NCBI GenBank assembly: GCA_951812925.1
Contig: OX638368.1
Location: 67,418,569-67,482,568 of the forward strand
Length of the DNA: 64,000 bases
From: Calliopum simillimum
Taxonomy: Eukaryota; Arthropoda; Insecta; Diptera; Lauxaniidae
Reading direction: 5' to 3'
Position numbers and translations under genes: made by a program. Below are positions 32,102 through 44,210 of the stretch, one piece after another (positions within the stretch are counted from its first letter, which is position 1; the number at the start of each line of letters is the position of its first letter). The notes beneath the pieces are model-generated. The model had not been told where the DNA came from. It saw nothing but the letters and a program-made list of their open reading frames with translations, and made no database searches.

Positions 32102-34140
32102 TAGTACAGGCAAAATAGGAAACGTCTGGCGATTTTTGGAAAAGTGCTTGAATCGCCTTGGTTACTGTTAAGCGTGTTAAGCTGAAGCTAAAACTCGATT
32201 TGCGGGACACAGGAGGGTGTGCGATCGCCGCCATCTTGAAAAAAAGGGTGTAATGTTCTTTCTTCATTTACATGGAAGCCGTTCATTTTTTCGGGAAAAC
32301 ACATAGACACTTTTGTGTTAACAATAAATAGATCTTCATTTTTTATAATAAACTTTTAACTCTAACTTTATTATTTTCCAAGTTATTAACGAAAACCTGA
32401 AAAATTTAAGGGGTTGTTTTTGTTCAATCTTGAATTGCCATCAAAGTGTTTATTTTACGGAAAATATGCTTTTATGCTTTTTTGTAGAGCAGTTTCAGAC
32501 GAACAAATTGGCATATATTTTGGTAAGGGTAGAGCGTTCATATCCATTTTTGAGTGGAGTTTTTTTTGCTAAACCGACCAAGGCTCGACTTGACATCTCC
32601 GATTTGTATGAAAATTAGTGAAATGTTAGTAATTGACACACATATAACTGTGGTAAAATGATTTTCCAAAATTCCGTAAATTTCCAAGATGGCGGCCACA
32701 CGAAGTTCGATACAACCTTTGGATACTCACTCATTTGAAAATTCATAGCTCCTCGGTTTTTTATTCGATTTTGATGAAATTTTCAGGGTTTCTGTAGAAA
32801 AGTATGTGCTTTTGAAAAAAAACCACACTGAAAAAAAAATTTAATTTTTGGTGGATAAAAACCTTTTTTCTTTTTCAAATCCATTTTTAGGGCTTGGTGC
32901 ACCCTTTTTATTTTTTTATAAACATTTTTATTTAAAAGTAAATTTTATAACAATTACTTTCCGGTCCTCAAATTTGTGGTATGTTTTACGGTTATCAAGT
33001 TATGAGTTTTTGAAGTTGTATAATGTTGTGTTTATCATGAGTCGTTGAAGCGCTACTTTATAGGGTTGCCACCGTCCGGACGAAATTTTTTTTCAGTGAA
33101 CCCTAGTGAAATTTTTTGTGGAACATTTTAACCCATTAAAAAATTCCGTCCGGACGGTGGCAACCCTATAAAGTAGCGCTTCAACGACTCATGATAAACA
33201 CAACACTATACAACTTCAAAAACTTATAACTTGATAACCAAAAAACATATCACAAATTTGAGGACCGGAGAATAATTGTTATAAAATTTACTTTTAAATA
33301 AAAATATTTTAAAATATATAAAAAGGGTGCACCAAGCCCTAAAAATGACTTTGAAAAAGAAAAAAGGTTTTTATCCATCAGAAATTAAATTTTTTTTTCA
33401 GTGTGGTTTTTTTTTCAAAAGCACATACTTTTCTACAGAAACCCTGAAAATTTCATCAAAATCGAATAAAAAACCGAGGAGCTATGAATTTTCAAATGTG
33501 TGAGTATCCAAAGGTTGTATCGAACTTCGTGTGGCCGCCATCTTGGAAATTTTCGGAATTTCGGAAAATCATTTTACCACAGTTATATGTGTGTCAATTA
33601 CTAACATTTCACCAATTTTCATACAAATCAGAGATGTCAAGTCGAGCCTTGGTCGGTTAAGCAAAAAAAGACTCCACTCAAAAATGGATATGAACGCTCT
33701 ACCCTTACCAAAATATATGTCAATTTGTTCGTCTGAAACTGCTCTACAAAAAAGCATAAAAGCATATTTTCCGTAAAATAAACACTTTGATGGCAATTCA
33801 AGGTTGAACAAAAACAACCCCTTAAATTTTTCAGTTTTTCGTTAATAACTTGGAAAATAATAAAGTTAGAGTTAAAAGTTTATTATAAAAAATGAAGATC
33901 TATTTATTGTTAACACAAAAGTGTCTATGTGTTTTCCCGAAAAAATGAACGGCTTCCATGTAAATGAAGAAAGAACATTACACCCTTCTTTTCAAGATGG
34001 CGGCGATCGCACACCCCCCTGTGTCCCGCAAATCGAGTTTTAGCTTCAGATTAACACGCTTAACAGTAACTAAGACGATTCAAGCACCTTTCCAAAAATC
34101 GCCAGATGCTCATTTTTTTTGTGCTATTTTGCTTGTACTA
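32102..34140. mobile_element. 2.0-kb foldback (near-perfect palindrome), ATA duplication
   Basis: Two arms of about 980 bp meet around 33083-33148, where GGGTTGCCACCGTCCGGACG faces its complement. The outer ends are TAGTACAGGCAAAATAG and its near complement. ATA is present on both sides (32099-32101 and 34141-34143), and removal rejoins the Gyp1 integrase zinc finger. The right arm has extra sequence (GCTCATTTTTTTTGTGC) near its end. No transposase is encoded. Confidence 0.85.
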
Positions 34141-34143
34141 ATA

Positions 34144-34852
34144 GAGAAAATAAAGAAACGGTTTTACTGGGTAGGATGCCAGGAAACAGTTGCTGATTGG
34201 ATCCGCCGTTGTGACCGATGTGCAATTGCTAAAGGACCAAGGCGACGAACTCGCGGGAAAATGCATCAGTATAACGTTGGAGCTCCCTTTGAGAGGATAG
34301 CCATGGATATAGCTGGACCTTTTCCAATCAGCAATGCAGGAAATAAATACATCCTTGTGGTAATTGATTACTTCAGTAAGTGGCCAGAAGTATATCCCAT
34401 TCCCAATCAAGAAGCAAAAACAGTGGCAGACATTTTCATCAAAAATTGGATTTGTCGATATGGAGCTCCACTTGAGTTGCATTCCGACCAAGGACGAAAT
34501 TTTGAGTCGGCACTTTTTAAAGAGGTTTGTGACATGCTTGGAATACAGATTCACAGCATTGCATCCTCAGTCCGATGGCATGGTCGAAAAGTTGAACCGT
34601 ACTTTAGAGGAGCATCTAAAAAAGATTGTCGACAAAGGACAAAAAGATTGAGATGAGCGTCTACCAATGTTTCTAATGGCTTATCGTTCGTCGATACACG
34701 ATACCACTTCAGTCACGCCAGCAAAAGCCATTTTTGGTACGGACTTAAGGCTTCCAGCAGATTTGAAGTACGGAGTAAGCGTTGTCTCAGAACGACCCAT
34801 GCTGACGATTACATGTCGCGAAAAAGAGAAGAACTGGCTGATATATTGGGTG
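34144..34852 (+). pseudogene. Gyp1 integrase, core part
   Basis: Frame resumes with KKRFYWVGCQ and the two Cys of the zinc finger (CDRCAIAKG), then the catalytic core: AMDIAGPFP, VVIDYFSKWPEVY, HSDQGRNFESALF, and after a frame change near 34560 HPQSDGMVEKLNRTLEEHL (the catalytic Glu is VEK). A further change near 34650 leads to FLMAYRSSIHDTTSVTPAKA. The mariner cuts it at 34853. Catalytic residues are still present, but the frame is broken. Confidence 0.85.
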
Positions 34853-34854
34853 TA

Positions 34855-36116
34855 CAACTTAAAAACCGGAATTTTCTAGCGAAATTTGATGCTTTATTGT
34901 GGAAAAATGTTACAATATATTTTATTCAAAGTAATGTCCATTGGAAGCTACAACATTTCCCCATCTTTCAGGCAATTTATGAATTCCATCCCAAAAAATG
35001 GCTTGGCGGCCAAAAATGAATCTATTCAATTTCGGATGCCTTGCTCTGATGTGAAGCGTATTCCGGTGAGGGCGTTTTGCATCGAGCGAAATAAATGAAA
35101 GTCAGACGGAGCAAGGTCCGGACTATAAGGCGGGTGAGCCAAAACTTCCCATCCACTATTTTCCAAATAGTTTTTCACGGGTCTTGCAACATGCGGCCGA
35201 GCGTTGTCATGATGAAAAAATATTGCTTCGTGTCTGGTCGCATTTTCCGGGCGTTTTTCGATGATGGCACGCTTCAAACGTATTAATTGTGTTCGGTACA
35301 GGTCACCTGTGATTGTCTGGCCCGATTTCAACAACTCATAATATAACGGCCCCTTCTGATCCCACCAAATACACAGCATAACCTTTGCGCCATGGATATT
35401 TGGCTTCGAGGTTGATTTGGCTGGTTGGCCGGGTTTCGCCTATGACTTTTTGCGCTTGGGATTGTCATAATGGATCCATTTTCCATCCCCAGTCACAATC
35501 CGATGCAAAAATGATTTGTTTTTATGGCGCTCAAGCAGCATTTCAGACATACAGAAGCGCCGTTCAACGTCTCTCGGCTTCAACTCATAGGGGACCCAAT
35601 TACCTTGCTTCTGAATGTATCCGGCGGCTTTCAAACGTTTCGAAATGGCTTGCTGAGTTACTCCCAACGATTTGGCAAGCTCGTCTTGTGTTTGACACGA
35701 ATCCTCATCGAGTAGCTTCTCTAATTTTTCGTCTTCATACTTTTTTGGCTGTCCTGGGCGTTCTTTGTCCTTGATGTCAAAATCGGCACTTTTGAAGCGT
35801 TTAAACCATTCAAAACACTGTGTTTTTCCTAAAGCATCGTCGCCATAAACTGCTACAAGCAAACTATGACTTTCCGCAGCAGTTTTCTTTGCAAAAAAAT
35901 GACCCAACAGAACCTCCCGCAAATGCTGTCTTTTTCTCGAATTTTCGAAATTATTCATCGTGAAAAATAATAATGATGCACACAAGATAAAATTGTTTTG
36001 TTGACTGATTTTGACAGCTGTCAAATGTACCTTCAAAATGACATATATATAAAGTTCGAGCTTTCACGATATTTGTTAGTACGGACATCCACCGTCAAAT
36101 TCCGGTTTTTAAGTTG
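34855..36116 (-). mobile_element. Mariner transposon (DD34D), TA duplication
   Basis: The 1.26-kb element has ends CAACTTAAAAACCGGAATTT and its near-exact complement, with TA on both sides (34853-34854 and 36117-36118). Removing it rejoins Gyp1 integrase. It carries one damaged transposase gene on the minus strand. Confidence 0.9.
34895..35958 (-). pseudogene. Mariner transposase (DD34D), frameshifted
   Basis: The likely start is MNNFENSRKRQHLREVLL at 35958, as in true mariners. A helix-turn-helix region with CFEWFKRFKSADFDIKDKER and GVTQQAISKRLKAAG follows. Catalytic Asp are in VTGDGKWIHYDN, HHDNARPHVA and SPDLAPSDFHLF; the last two are 34 residues apart. The frame breaks at about 35440 after NPKRKKS and again near 35025. 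In the first motif GDGKW replaces the usual GDEKW. It is inactive as it stands. Confidence 0.85.
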
Positions 36117-36118
36117 TA

Positions 36119-36438
36119 CAATACATGAGCTTAGCAGGAGACGTACTCAATTGGCTAGCGACAAGATGAAAGCTCGATATGATCTGCGAGCAAATACTGA
36201 AGGGTTCAAAGAAGGTCAATTAGTGCTGCTACACAACCCACAACGAAAACGAGGCTTGTCCCCTAAATTACAGACTCACTGGGAGGGACCTTACTGGATC
36301 GTCACAAGGATAAACGATGTTGTGTATCGAATTCAAAAATACCCCGGTAACAAAGGTAAATTAAAAGTGGTACACATTGAAAGACTAACGCCATATGGAG
36401 GCGACAGTGAGTCTCTTGTTCGGGACGAACAATTTTAA
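36119..36438 (+). pseudogene. Gyp1 integrase C-terminal part
   Basis: From the mariner junction to the TAA at 36438: DKMKARYDLRANTEGFKEGQ, VLLHNPQRKRGLSPKLQ, WEGPYWIVTRINDVVYRIQ and a short acidic end. This is the SH3-like C-terminal domain common to Ty3/gypsy integrases. The purine tract AAGAGGAGGGCAG and the 3' LTR follow directly, so there is no room for env. Confidence 0.85.
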
Positions 36439-36449
36439 GAGGAGGGCAG

Positions 36450-36942
36450 TGTGACGAAAAATAACAACACATGAAAAGAAACCTCACGAAAATACTCGAC
36501 AGTTCGAGACGTCAATAAAACCAGTGACGTCACGAAAGTATTTGACAGTGATGTCAAGTTTTGTCAAGAAACTATTAGCCGAAGGAATCAACGAGATGTT
36601 GCCAGATGTTTCGCTAATGCAATTCTAGAACGTTCATATGGGTATAAAAGGAGCTGTTCATGAGAGTTGCAACACAGTTGATTTTAAGCAATACTAGCAA
36701 AAAGGTTGTACACACAGTGCCAGTGAAAGTAAATTAAGTGCTAATTGTAATATTAGATTTTGAATGTAATAAATAGTGAAATAAACAATTGTACCGTGTG
36801 AAAATAAACATTTGTGATTTAAATAAATCATTTTATAACTAAATAAAGTGAGTGTTTTTGATTGCTACACAATCCAGTGATCGAACTCAGAAAACAGTAA
36901 GAGATTGAAATTATCGTCATAGAGACGGGAAATTTCGTTACA
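36450..36942 (+). repeat. Gyp1 3' LTR
   Basis: 493 bp, TGTGACG to GTTACA, clearly related to 21136-21601 with scattered substitutions. Followed by the ATAT duplication. Confidence 0.9.
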
Positions 36943-36946
36943 ATAT

Positions 36947-38125
36947 GATAGGACAAAGGAATACGTGTACAACACTTAGGGAAAGACATAAAGACACATT
37001 TATTGAAATTAAGGGACAAAAATTTATTATTGCACAATAGAAAGAGCTTGTCAGCACCACATTGCAAACGAGTAACATCAGATTAATTTTTAATTTTTAA
37101 AAAGATTTTAAGATCATCTGCATATAATTAACATTTAGAGTAGCAAGACAAACAAGTAATATCATTAATGAAAATAATAAACAATAAAGGACCCAGAATG
37201 CTGCCTTGCGGGACACCAGATGTAGCAAAAAATGGAAGGGACTTAACATTATCAAACAACTCAATACATTGACGATTTGACAGATAAGATTCTAACCATT
37301 TTAAAAAGTTGGAATGAAAACCTAATAATCTATATTTATGAATTAAAAGAGAATGGGGGATTTTATCGAATGCTTTGGAAAAGTCAGTGTAAATTACGTC
37401 TATCTGACAACCATCTTGGAAACCTGAAAGGCAATTTTCAGAGAATAATGCTAAATTAGACACAGTTGAGCATTCCGAAACAAACCCATGTTGACAAGAG
37501 GAAATTATGTTTTTAACCATAAAAGACAGTTTCTCTTTAACAATAGCCTCAAATAGTTTTGAGATTGTAGTTAACTTCGAAATAGGTCTATAATTAGCAA
37601 CATTATTTTTTGCACCAGACTTAAACACAGGTGTGATGCATTAGTAAAAACACCAGAACGCAAAGAAGAGTTAAATATTAACATTATAAGATATGCTAAA
37701 TAAATAGCGCAATTTTTAATGAAAAATGCAGAAAACCTATCAGTGTCAACTGAAGTCGAGTTTTTTAAATTATTGATTCCATTCAAAACATCCGTAACAG
37801 TTAAGGAAGGGGAACCAAAATTTAAAGGGGTGTCAGATATATCAGTAGAATTAAAATTATTGTTGATATTATCCAATTCAAAATTGACCTTAAAAAAGTC
37901 AGCAAAAAGATTTGCAGTACAGATCGCCTCATCCGACAGTTGATTATTCAAAAACGTAGAAGATAGAATATTAGAACATCCCCGTTTTGGCTTAATGAAA
38001 CGTCAAAAAAAATTTGGGTTTGATTTAATATTTGTTTCAAATCTCGAAATATACTGGCGGTATAGGAACTTATCCAGAAAGTTGAACTCTCTCATATAAT
38101 GCCTATATTTCAAAAAGTATGTTTA
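36947..38125 (-). pseudogene. LINE-B reverse transcriptase (3' half of the split LINE)
   Basis: Minus-strand coding from 38125: MREFNFLDKFLYRQYISRFE and a linker (37951-37650), then after a frameshift near 37625 the reverse transcriptase: NNVANYRPISKLTTISKLFE, HGFVSECSTVSNL, IYTDFSKAFDKIPHSLL, SGVPQGSILGPLLFIIFIND and the catalytic Y-A-D-D at about 37110. It ends at the Gyp1 duplication at 36947, so Gyp1 probably landed in it. The 5' part (ORF1, endonuclease) is at 52543-55815, separated by Gyp2. The remaining 3' end is not recognised on the other side of Gyp1. Confidence 0.8.
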
Positions 38126-38767
38126 TGTTATAAATGATTACTTAGTATGAATAGTCAAACTTTATTATGCAACTATGCAACTCTATGTAACTACTTTTTA
38201 TGCAACCCTGCATTATTCTAACATTGTCAATTATCGTGAACTCTCAATAAAAGCCCAAGATACAATTGTGCGAGAAGCGTGCGTGCGCGACGCTCTAGCT
38301 TTCAAAAAAATATTCAATACACGTAGACGAATGGGGCAATTTACAATACTGCGTCTGCGAGATGCGAGAGATATCACGCACGCAACAGTTTTCGAAAAAA
38401 TGAAAATTGATGTGCGAGAGCAAACATTTTAAGCTGTCAATTTTTTGTTGATTGTAAAAAAAAAAATTATTTGTGCATTGAAAAGTGAAAATATAAAGAA
38501 AATAAAACAAAAATAAAAAAAAAAAAATAATTGAAACAATTTTTTTTCGAATTTTTTTTTATTTTGACATACATTTTTTCGTTTTCCTTGTATTGTATTT
38601 TGACAGTCGCAACGCAGACGTGTCTCGCATTATTGTATATTGGGTTGCGCTGCGATATTGCAGACCAGCATCGCACTCGGACTCGCATCTCGCTCTCGCA
38701 CAATTGTATCTTGGGCTAAAGTCAGTTTTCTTTAACCATCAATCGCGACGGACGTTTTAATTTATCA
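38126..38767 (+). repeat. Gyp2 5' LTR, interrupted by a MITE
   Basis: TGTTATAAATGATTACTTAG to TTAATTTATCA, about 173 bp after removing the MITE at 38252-38717 and its AAA duplication. Matches the 3' LTR pieces (49096-49104 and 52373-52542). Confidence 0.85.
38252..38717. mobile_element. 466-bp MITE in the Gyp2 5' LTR
   Basis: The ends AGCCCAAGATACAATTGTGC and their complement are identical over at least 23 bp. AAA lies on both sides (38249-38251 and 38718-38720). The intact 3' LTR shows the empty site CAATAAAGTCAG, which confirms the boundaries. Confidence 0.85.
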
Positions 38768-38768
38768 G

Positions 38769-38781
38769 TGGCGACGAGGAC
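38769..38781 (+). other. Gyp2 primer binding site
   Basis: TGGCGACGAGGAC starts 2 nt after the LTR. The tRNA is not identified. Confidence 0.6.
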
Positions 38782-38795
38782 AAAGGAAAACTAGT

Positions 38796-40790
38796 AAGGG
38801 TGTAACATTTGGCCCGGCCAAACATTAAATACCCTACACTGCAGTATTTCGAAAATTTTGCTAATATGGGAGGTGCCACGCCCTTTTGTCCGAGTTCACC
38901 CAGTTTTTTGTCAGAGTTTGAATTTATAGTTCTTAGTATTTGAGTGAAATTTGGTTGAATTATCTCAAAAACTGTTTCCAGTATAGCGTTTTAAACCTTT
39001 TGCTTATATGGGAGGTGCCACACCCTCTTGTCCGATTTTATCCAGTTTTTGTTTAAAGCTTGCATTTATAATTTTAAGTGTCTAAGTAAAATTAAGTTCG
39101 ATTATCTCAAAAAACGCTTTCAGTATAGCGTTTTGAAGCTTTTGCTTATATGAGAGGTGCCACGCCCTCTTGTTCGAATTCGCCCAGTTTAGGCTCAGAG
39201 CTTGCGCTTAAAATTCGTAGTATTTATGTGTATTTTGGTTGCATTATCGTGAAAAATAATCCAAAAGTAGCATTTTGAATATATTTTTTGTATGGGCGGC
39301 AGGCGTGTCCGTTGACCGATTTCAGCCATTTTCAATCCCTCGAGCTAACTTTGACGACGGAGACTGTGCACCAAATTTCATTGAATTATCTTGCTTAGTT
39401 TTCCCAAAAAATGTATTTCCACACACAGCCAGCCACCCAGCCAGCCAGCCAGCTACCCAGCCAGACAGACGGACACGGCTATATCGACTCAGGAGGTGAC
39501 GCTGATCAAGAATATATGGGCAAATCCCAAAAACTTTTTACATCCCGCGTCCGTATACTGAATAGCGATACTGAGCTGAATTTAAACAATTTTAGATGAC
39601 GGATATGAATCATTTTCATTGTACAGGTGTATGCTAACAAGTTTATGAAACAAAAAATCTGAAGTAAAGCTTGTACGAATAGATATAACCATTTGAATGA
39701 TCAGTTTATTCAAATTTGCCGTGTCTGTTGCAATATTTTATGATTATATTTGTATGCTGTACTCACGCCGTGTACTTTAGAATGTTGGTTTTCAGTAAAA
39801 ACTCTACTGAATCGATACCCCTTTTGAATAGTATAATGCAAATATATGTGCTTAGCTTCTATAAAAAACTACAGGGTGTTAAAGAAGCGTCCGTCGATTT
39901 CAAAATTTTTCATATGCGAGTCTTTAAAACAACTTTACAGCCACGCCGTCTAGAATTTCAGGATTTTCATGGTGAGGTTAGATTGCATATTCGAAACAGA
40001 AAAGATCTACGAAAACCAAATTGGTGTGCCATGCACCGTTTTTGTTATACAGGGCTAAATGTCCGAGGCAAAAAAACGTAAATGTGACTGAAAAATCGTT
40101 TAAACCGACGGCACACGAGAAACATCATCTTTACATTCAAAAAATGTTTTGTGAACATTTCTTCCTATTGTGGTACAAATATAAAACCATGCGGCGTTGG
40201 CTAATTCTACACGAATTTTTCGATTTTTGACAATCAAACTATTTTTGGATTTTTTTATTTCATTCATAATGCTTTATTTTTTACGCCGCGTAACTTAAGT
40301 GGTTAACGTTAACGATTTTGTACTCCCAAAATACATCTCTTGACGGTAGAACACTAGAAAACCATGTGCCTTGAAAATTTTTACGACCTCTTTTTTTTTC
40401 AAAATGTTAAAAGTTTTTGGGATTTGCCCTTATCTGTTCGATCTTTTTATTTTCACATATTTTTGTCTGTGTACGATCATAATAAAATATATGATATAAA
40501 ACTGTAAAGTAATAATAAAATAATTTATTTCATTCAAAATGGTTTATTTTTTACGCCGCGTAACTTAAGTGATTAACGTTAACGATTTTTTACTCCCAAA
40601 ACACATCTCTTGACGGTAGAATACTAGAAAACCATGTGCCTTAAAAAATTTTTCGGACTTTTTTTTTTCTCAAAATGTTAAAAGTTTTTGGGATTTGCCC
40701 ATATTTACTTTTCTATACCTGCCACGCCTCCTTCTCTGCGTTACAAACGGAAGGACAAAGTGAATATACCCTGGGTGTAGGGTATAAAAA
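38796..40790. repeat. Dispersed dipteran-type repeat in the Gyp2 leader
   Basis: Starts near GGGTGTAACATTTGG and ends near GGGTATAAAAAAGC. Inverted motifs ATACCCTACAC (about 38831) and GTGTAGGGTAT (about 40776) lie near the two ends. It contains three or four units of about 127 bp with TATATGGGAGGTGCCACGCC (38865-39235), a CAGCCAGCCAGC run (39425-39460) and the phrase GACGGACACGGCTATATCGA that I recall from common fly repeats. Class is not determined. A separate element (39518-40700) is inserted in it. Confidence 0.6.
39518..40700. mobile_element. 1.18-kb non-autonomous element, ATAT duplication
   Basis: Ends GGGCAAATCCCAAAAACTTT and the exact complement, with ATAT on both sides (39514-39517 and 40701-40704). 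The right third holds a tandem pair of about 180 bp (near 40255-40430 and 40530-40700) with TTTACGCCGCGTAACTTAAG and ATCTCTTGACGGTAGAA. An open frame at 39716-40081 (about 120 codons) is unlike any family I know and is probably not a gene. Confidence 0.75.
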
Positions 40791-40889
40791 AGCAAACGCG
40801 TTAAAAGAAAAGAAAAATTCTTTTTGTAATTTTACTAGTGTGAACTTCGCGATTTCGTTCAATTTATTTTAAAGTAATTAAAAATAGTT

Positions 40890-41700
40890 ATGGCGATCGA
40901 AGATGATGTGGTAAAACAATTGTTGGAAGGTCAGCAACAATTTGCTGAAAAATTACTGAAGCAACAGCAAGAGTGGATGAAATCGATGCTTACAAAAAGT
41001 ACTGGTGGTACGAGTGTTGGCAGTAGTCAAACAATTGTGCCAACTTTTTACAATTTTAAAAAAGATGGACAAACGTGGGAGCCTTATTTTGAACAACTTA
41101 ACCAACATTTTTTAGCATATGGAGTGGATTCTGCTGAAAAGCAAAAATCATTCTTTCTATCATGGATAGGTACAGAAATATTTGAGCTGTTAAAAAATTT
41201 TTTTGGAAGTTCACAGTTAAATGAACGAACGTTAAAAACATTAATGGAAATGTTAACATAACATTTCCAATTAAAACGTCATGTAGCAGCAGCACGCTAT
41301 GATTTTTTTAAAGCAGAGATGAAATGCATTCAAACATATAGAGGATGGGTAGCTGATCTGCGCGGGTTGGCAAGGGAGTGCAAGTTCGTGTGTTCTGCCG
41401 AAAATTGTTCTCACAATTTCGTTGACGACATGATTCGTGGTCAAATAATAACGCGCACGCAGCACGACGCTGTGCGCTCTGCTGCTTTGCAGAAATTGCA
41501 GCCAACATTAGCCGACGTCTTGCTCATAGCAGAGTCGTATGAAGCTACAACAAAAACAGTAGCAGCAATAAAGGAACAAGCGATTGAAAAACAAATGCCA
41601 ATAAATGATGTCGACGAAAAGAGAACTCCAGTGAACTATGTCGTGTTCTGGCTAAGGACACACGCATAAACGAGAAAAATGCAAATTAAGAAATGCAGTG
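40890..41700 (+). pseudogene. Gyp2 gag, with one nonsense codon and a frameshift
   Basis: MAIEDDVVKQLLEGQQQF opens a glutamine-rich coiled-coil, then FKKDGQTWEPYFEQLNQHF, typical of K02A2.6-type gypsy gag. A TAA at 41259-41261 breaks an otherwise open frame that continues to about 41640 (RGWVADLRGLARECKF). After a frameshift the zinc knuckle CNKCGKKGHISPVC appears at about 41698. Confidence 0.8.
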
Positions 41701-43836
41701 TGTAACAAGTGTGGTAAAAAAGGGCATATTTCACCAGTATGCTTATCAAAGCAAAAAAAAAATTTTAAAAACAATTTCGGTTATGAAAATAAAAGTGGAA
41801 ATAGAAACAAAAGCAATCAACGAAAAAATGTAGATGCCGTTGATACGATTAACAGTGTAACTAGTGTGGTGAAATTAGAAAATAATAAAAATTTTATAGA
41901 TTTGAAAATTTTAAACAAAATTATTTCTTTTCAAATGGACTCTGGTGCCACAACTTCTATATTAAATTCAAAGACATATAAGGATTCAAATAGCCCAAAG
42001 TTGCGAAAGTGTACGAGAACATTGTTCGGGTTTAGTCAAAAACAAATTCCTGTGCTGGGTGAATTGTGTGTACTTTTCAATTGCGGCAATAAAGAGAAAA
42101 AAGTGACAATCGTGGTTGTTGGCGTTGAAAATGGAAACAATCTTTTTGGTATTGATTTATTGAGAGAGTTTGGGTTTGAAATTCAGCAAATTGCTAAAAT
42201 AACAGCAAGCGAAACAAAAGAAGTGGACAATTTATGTAAAAAATATAGCAATGTGTTTGAACCAGCTCTCGGTACCATTAAAAATTTCAAAGCAAGTGTT
42301 TATTTAAAGCCAAACGCAAAACCAAAATTTTATAAAAGTCGACAAATTCCATTTTCGCAAATGTCTATTTTTAAAAAAGAAGTCGAAAGACTCACAAGTG
42401 CCGGTATTTGGAAGCCAATAAAATTTTCACAGTGGGCTTCACCTATCGTTTTAGCGCCTAAATCCGATGGCTCGATAAGGATTTGTGGAGATTTTAAATT
42501 AGCTGTCAACTCGCAAATTGACATTGAACAATATCCATTACCAACACGTGAAGCATTAATCCACAAAATACGTTGCGGACAACATTTTTCAAAGATCGAT
42601 TTGAAGGATGCCTACCTTCAGATGGAATTGGATGACAATTCTAAGGAAATTATGGTGGTCAGCACGCCGCTTGGATTATTCCAATACCAGCGTCTTCCAT
42701 ATATGTAGAATAGCCAGTGTTCCAGCAATATTTCAGAGATATCTTGAACAACTGCTACAAGGAGTAGAAGGATGCGAAAATTATCTTGATGACATTATCA
42801 TCACTGCACCAACATTTTCTGAACATTTATGCCGTCTTGAAAAAATTTTGGATATCCTGCAAAGCAATGGAATCAAGTGTAAGCAGCAAAAATGTGTTTT
42901 TCTATTTGATGAAATTGAATATCTTGGTCGTAAAATTAGTTCTAAAGGTATTTTACCGGACGAGTCTGGACTCAAAGCAGTAAAAGATCATCAGCCCCCT
43001 ACGGATTTTAAGCAGGTATAGGCTTTCATGGGCTAGGTGAATTATTACCATAATTTTATACCTAATTATTCACAACTATCTGCCCCAATAAATATGCTGC
43101 GCAGAAAAAATGTTAAATTTGTATGGGGATGTGAACAAAATAACGCGTTCCATTCTTTAAAAGCACATATTTTAAATGCAACTCAGTCAGCGTACTACAA
43201 TGAAAATTTATCGTTGGTGCTAGCCACAGATGCCTCATCATATGGTATCGGTATCACATTTGTATGAAGATGGTACGGAGCGGCCTATTGCTTTTACGTC
43301 GAAAACCCTCGACAAACATCAGTGCGATATAGCTGAATAGAAAAGGAAGGACTAGCTATAATATTTGGAGTCAAGCGTTTCCATCAATATGTCTATGGAA
43401 GGAAATTCATTTTGGTCACCGACCACAAGCCGCTTGTCAGCATTTTTAATCCAAATAGTCAACTGCCATCAATGACGTCACATCGACTACAACGCTGGGC
43501 TATCACGCTCATGGCATATCAGTATAGCTTAAAATATTTTAGGAGAACCGAACATGGCAATGCAGATGCGTTATCGCGTTTACCGTTAGGGTGTGATGAA
43601 AAATTTGACCAAGAAGAAGCTTGCTACAATATCTGTGAGCTAGCGACACCAATTAATGCTAAAATAATTATTGATCACTGTAAGAAGGACAAAATTATTC
43701 AAAGAGTTCGTTCTTTTGTAGAAAATGGATGGCCAGAAAAGCCAAAACCACAAGATGCTGATTTATCTTCGTTTTCTAATCGTCGATATGCTTTTACTAT
43801 TAATAATAATAGGGGTATTCACGATCTGGAGTAACG
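41701..43836 (+). pseudogene. Gyp2 protease, reverse transcriptase and RNase H, frameshifted
   Basis: A protease motif FQMDSGATTSIL (about 41935) leads into reverse transcriptase: SPIVLAPKSDGSIRICGDFK, FSKIDLKDAYLQMEL, then a break at 42705 and resumption with ENYLDDIIITAP, so the catalytic YLDD is present. After a stop at 43019 the connection continues (NYYHNFIPNYSQLSAPI) and RNase H has ATDASSYGIG. Another break near 43265 precedes VTDHKPLVSIF and HGNADALSRLP. At least four lesions; not functional. Confidence 0.85.
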
Positions 43837-44210
43837 TCCTGAGTAACAGAGTAATAGGGTTACAGTGCACAACCTCAACAACAAAATATGTGTAAGTTAC
43901 TCTGTTACTCTTTTAGTCAAGCTATTTTCTAGTGTAAAATAATCTTACACTTTTGCCTTTTTTTACTATTTCTATTTCTATAGAAACGTTTGAACTTGTT
44001 TACTATTGAGAGACAATTTTCGTTCATCAAAAATAAAAATTAGAATGAGAGCAAAATATTCATTTAAAAATTTTTTTTTTTTGAAATTATTTTGATAAAC
44101 AAAAAAAAAAAATGTACGTGCAAAAGTGTAGAGTATGCTCTCAATTCAGAGTAACCGAGTGCACTTTTACCCTGTTACTCAGCTCGTTACTCCAGATCGT
44201 GAATAACTCT
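43811..44210. mobile_element. 400-bp MITE, AAT duplication
   Basis: Ends have the inverted pair TTCACGATCTGGAGTAACG. AAT flanks both sides (43808-43810 and 44211-44213). The subterminal regions are full of GAGTAAC motifs in inverted orientation. It sits between RNase H and integrase of Gyp2. Confidence 0.75.

Larger units (their letters stand above)
21136..36942 (+). mobile_element. Gyp1: Ty3/gypsy LTR retrotransposon with four nested insertions
   Basis: Two related LTRs starting TGTGACG and ending ACA are flanked by a 4-bp ATAT duplication (21132-21135 and 36943-36946). The order inside is PBS, gag, protease, reverse transcriptase, RNase H, integrase, polypurine tract, with no env. Four later elements interrupt it: a Mag-like element (23412-28078), a Transib-like element (29945-31877), a foldback (32102-34140) and a mariner (34855-36116). 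Without them the element would be about 5.9 kb. LTRs differ by several substitutions and an indel, and pol carries frameshifts, so it is old and dead. Its right flank is LINE-B reverse transcriptase. Confidence 0.9.

Noticed and set aside
36828..37067. 79-codon minus-strand frame as a separate protein
   Set aside because: It is LINE-B reverse transcriptase after its catalytic box, running on into the Gyp1 LTR.
38175..38432. 85-codon frame in the Gyp2 5' LTR
   Set aside because: It spans the LTR and the MITE junction and is made of MITE inverted repeat.
39716..40081. 121-codon frame as a possible host gene
   Set aside because: It lies inside a non-autonomous element with clear inverted ends, has no recognisable domain, and no splice context.
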